From NCBI GenBank assembly GCA_030040115.1, contig JASHUH010000140.1:1-6125 (forward strand): 6,125 bases of DNA, in the 5' to 3' direction. This document shows positions 5,537 to 6,125 of this stretch, piece after piece. Source of the DNA: Acidobacteriaceae bacterium. Its GTDB lineage: Bacteria > Acidobacteriota > Terriglobia > Terriglobales > Acidobacteriaceae. A program made the translations under genes and the position numbers. Numbering within the stretch: position 1 is the first letter of the stretch; every line of letters begins with the position of its first letter. Below the pieces are notes generated by a model. That model ran no database searches, had not been told where the DNA came from, and was given only the letters and a program-made list of their open reading frames with translations.

Positions 5537-5656
5537 AACTGCTCCCTTCGCTAGATGCGTAGCTTTGACGTGTAGCATTCCGTACAGTGGAGTAGATTTC
5601 CCTGGCGGTGGACCCTGGGTTACGTGTCACGACCACAAGATCCGCCACTCTCCGTG

Positions 5657-6125
5657 CTAGACCTGCGCCATGCCTCCATCGACGGCGAGGTCCACGCCGG
5701 TAATGAAAGAGCTTTCGTCGGAAGCGAGGAACACGACGGCGGCCGCAATTTCCTCAGGTTCACCTCTGCGGCCGAGAGGAATCTGCGAGACGAACTGGTC
5801 GGCCGCTTGCCTGGCTTGCTCAGGAGTGAGGCCTGCGTTCTCAAGTGCTGGAGTCTTGATTGGTCCGGGGCTTACCGTATTCACGCGGATTTTGCGGTCT
5901 TTCAGCTCCATGGTCCAGCCACGCGCGAAGCTGCGCACAGCCGCCTTGCTCGCGGCGTAGACGGCAAACACTGGCATTCCCAGCACGTTCGCGACTGAAG
6001 AGGTCAGGATGATCGAGCCTCCATCCCTGAATAGGGGAAGGGCCTTCTGCGCCGTAAAGAACAGTCCCTTTACGTTTAAGTCGAAGGTTTTGTCGAAATG
6101 AGCTTCGGTAGCCGCTTCCAGCGGT
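5657..6125 (-). CDS. SDR family oxidoreductase, C-terminal part
   Basis: The last 155 codons of a second classical SDR; the N-terminal Rossmann half lies beyond the right edge. In partial numbering, Asn17 (FDLNVKG), Ser43 (TSSVANV), Tyr56 and Lys60 (YAASK) complete the active site. SPGPIKTP (85-92) and the C-terminal LAVDGGMAQV are family hallmarks. It closely parallels the downstream complete SDR: both share FDLNV.G, ARxW..ELKDRKIRVN, FLAS..SSF and VDGGM stretches, so they are tandem paralogues, though the SNAAAKGFPGF segment and substrate-loop residues differ. The stop TAG is at 5659-5657. The following 120 nt to the next start hold no clear terminator, so co-transcription is possible. The cofactor motif lies outside the window. 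Confidence 0.92.
   Translation of the reverse strand, partial: PLEAATEAHFDKTFDLNVKGLFFTAQKALPLFRDGGSIILTSSVANVLGMPVFAVYAASKAAVRSFARGWTMELKDRKIRVNTVSPGPIKTPALENAGLTPEQARQAADQFVSQIPLGRRGEPEEIAAAVVFLASDESSFITGVDLAVDGGMAQV

Noticed and set aside
5600..5618. CCCTGG direct repeat and ACCCTGGGT short palindrome between the two SDR genes
   Set aside because: Too short and GC-rich to stand out from chance; no T-tract, so not a terminator.
1..6125. Defence system, CRISPR array, mobile element or RNA gene
   Set aside because: No nuclease, transposase, integrase or reverse-transcriptase motifs, no regularly spaced repeats and no tRNA/rRNA-like sequence were seen on either strand.

Overview
This 6.1 kb window looks like an accessory metabolic neighbourhood of a moderately GC-rich soil-type bacterium. 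The style of the genes fits Acidobacteriota (Terriglobia such as Granulicella, Edaphobacter or Terriglobus): an exported DUF4440/NTF2-like protein next to SnoaL-like proteins, SDRs and F420-reductase-like proteins. Rhizobial or other proteobacterial origin cannot be excluded. That placement is inference, because there is no rRNA, tRNA or lineage marker here. I see no CRISPR array, IS element, integrase or phage gene.

Layout, left to right. Positions 1-1553 read leftward: an NAD(P)-binding F420-reductase-like protein (516-1553 as the sequence stands, probably meant to end at 748), an exported NTF2-like protein (230-691, cut short by an in-frame stop) and the first 40 codons of a SnoaL-like protein (1-121). 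A TetR/AcrR regulator (1685-2338) is transcribed divergently from this group. The gap between them holds a plausible -10 box for the leftward genes and a dyad that could be an operator. TetR converges on an HSL-type alpha/beta hydrolase (2335-3324, leftward), and the two stop codons share one CTAG palindrome. A 337-nt gene-free stretch (3325-3661) carries two perfect inverted repeats and an 11-bp direct repeat. The rest, 3662-6125, is a second leftward run: the C-terminal part of one SDR, a complete paralogous SDR, a second F420-reductase-like protein and a SnoaL-like gene broken by two frameshifts.

How they may work together (inference): Rossmann-fold oxidoreductases (two SDRs and two F420-reductase-like proteins), small NTF2-fold proteins and an esterase, beside a TetR switch, suggest inducible handling of a small organic or xenobiotic compound. 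The pairing of an F420-reductase-like gene with downstream NTF2-fold gene(s) occurs twice.

The most striking direct observation is gene damage. Three of the nine protein-coding loci carry lesions: one nonsense codon and three frameshifts. All three frameshifts are equivalent to the loss of one base (modulo 3), which suggests either local decay or deletion-biased sequencing error. I do not see a convincing new biological system.
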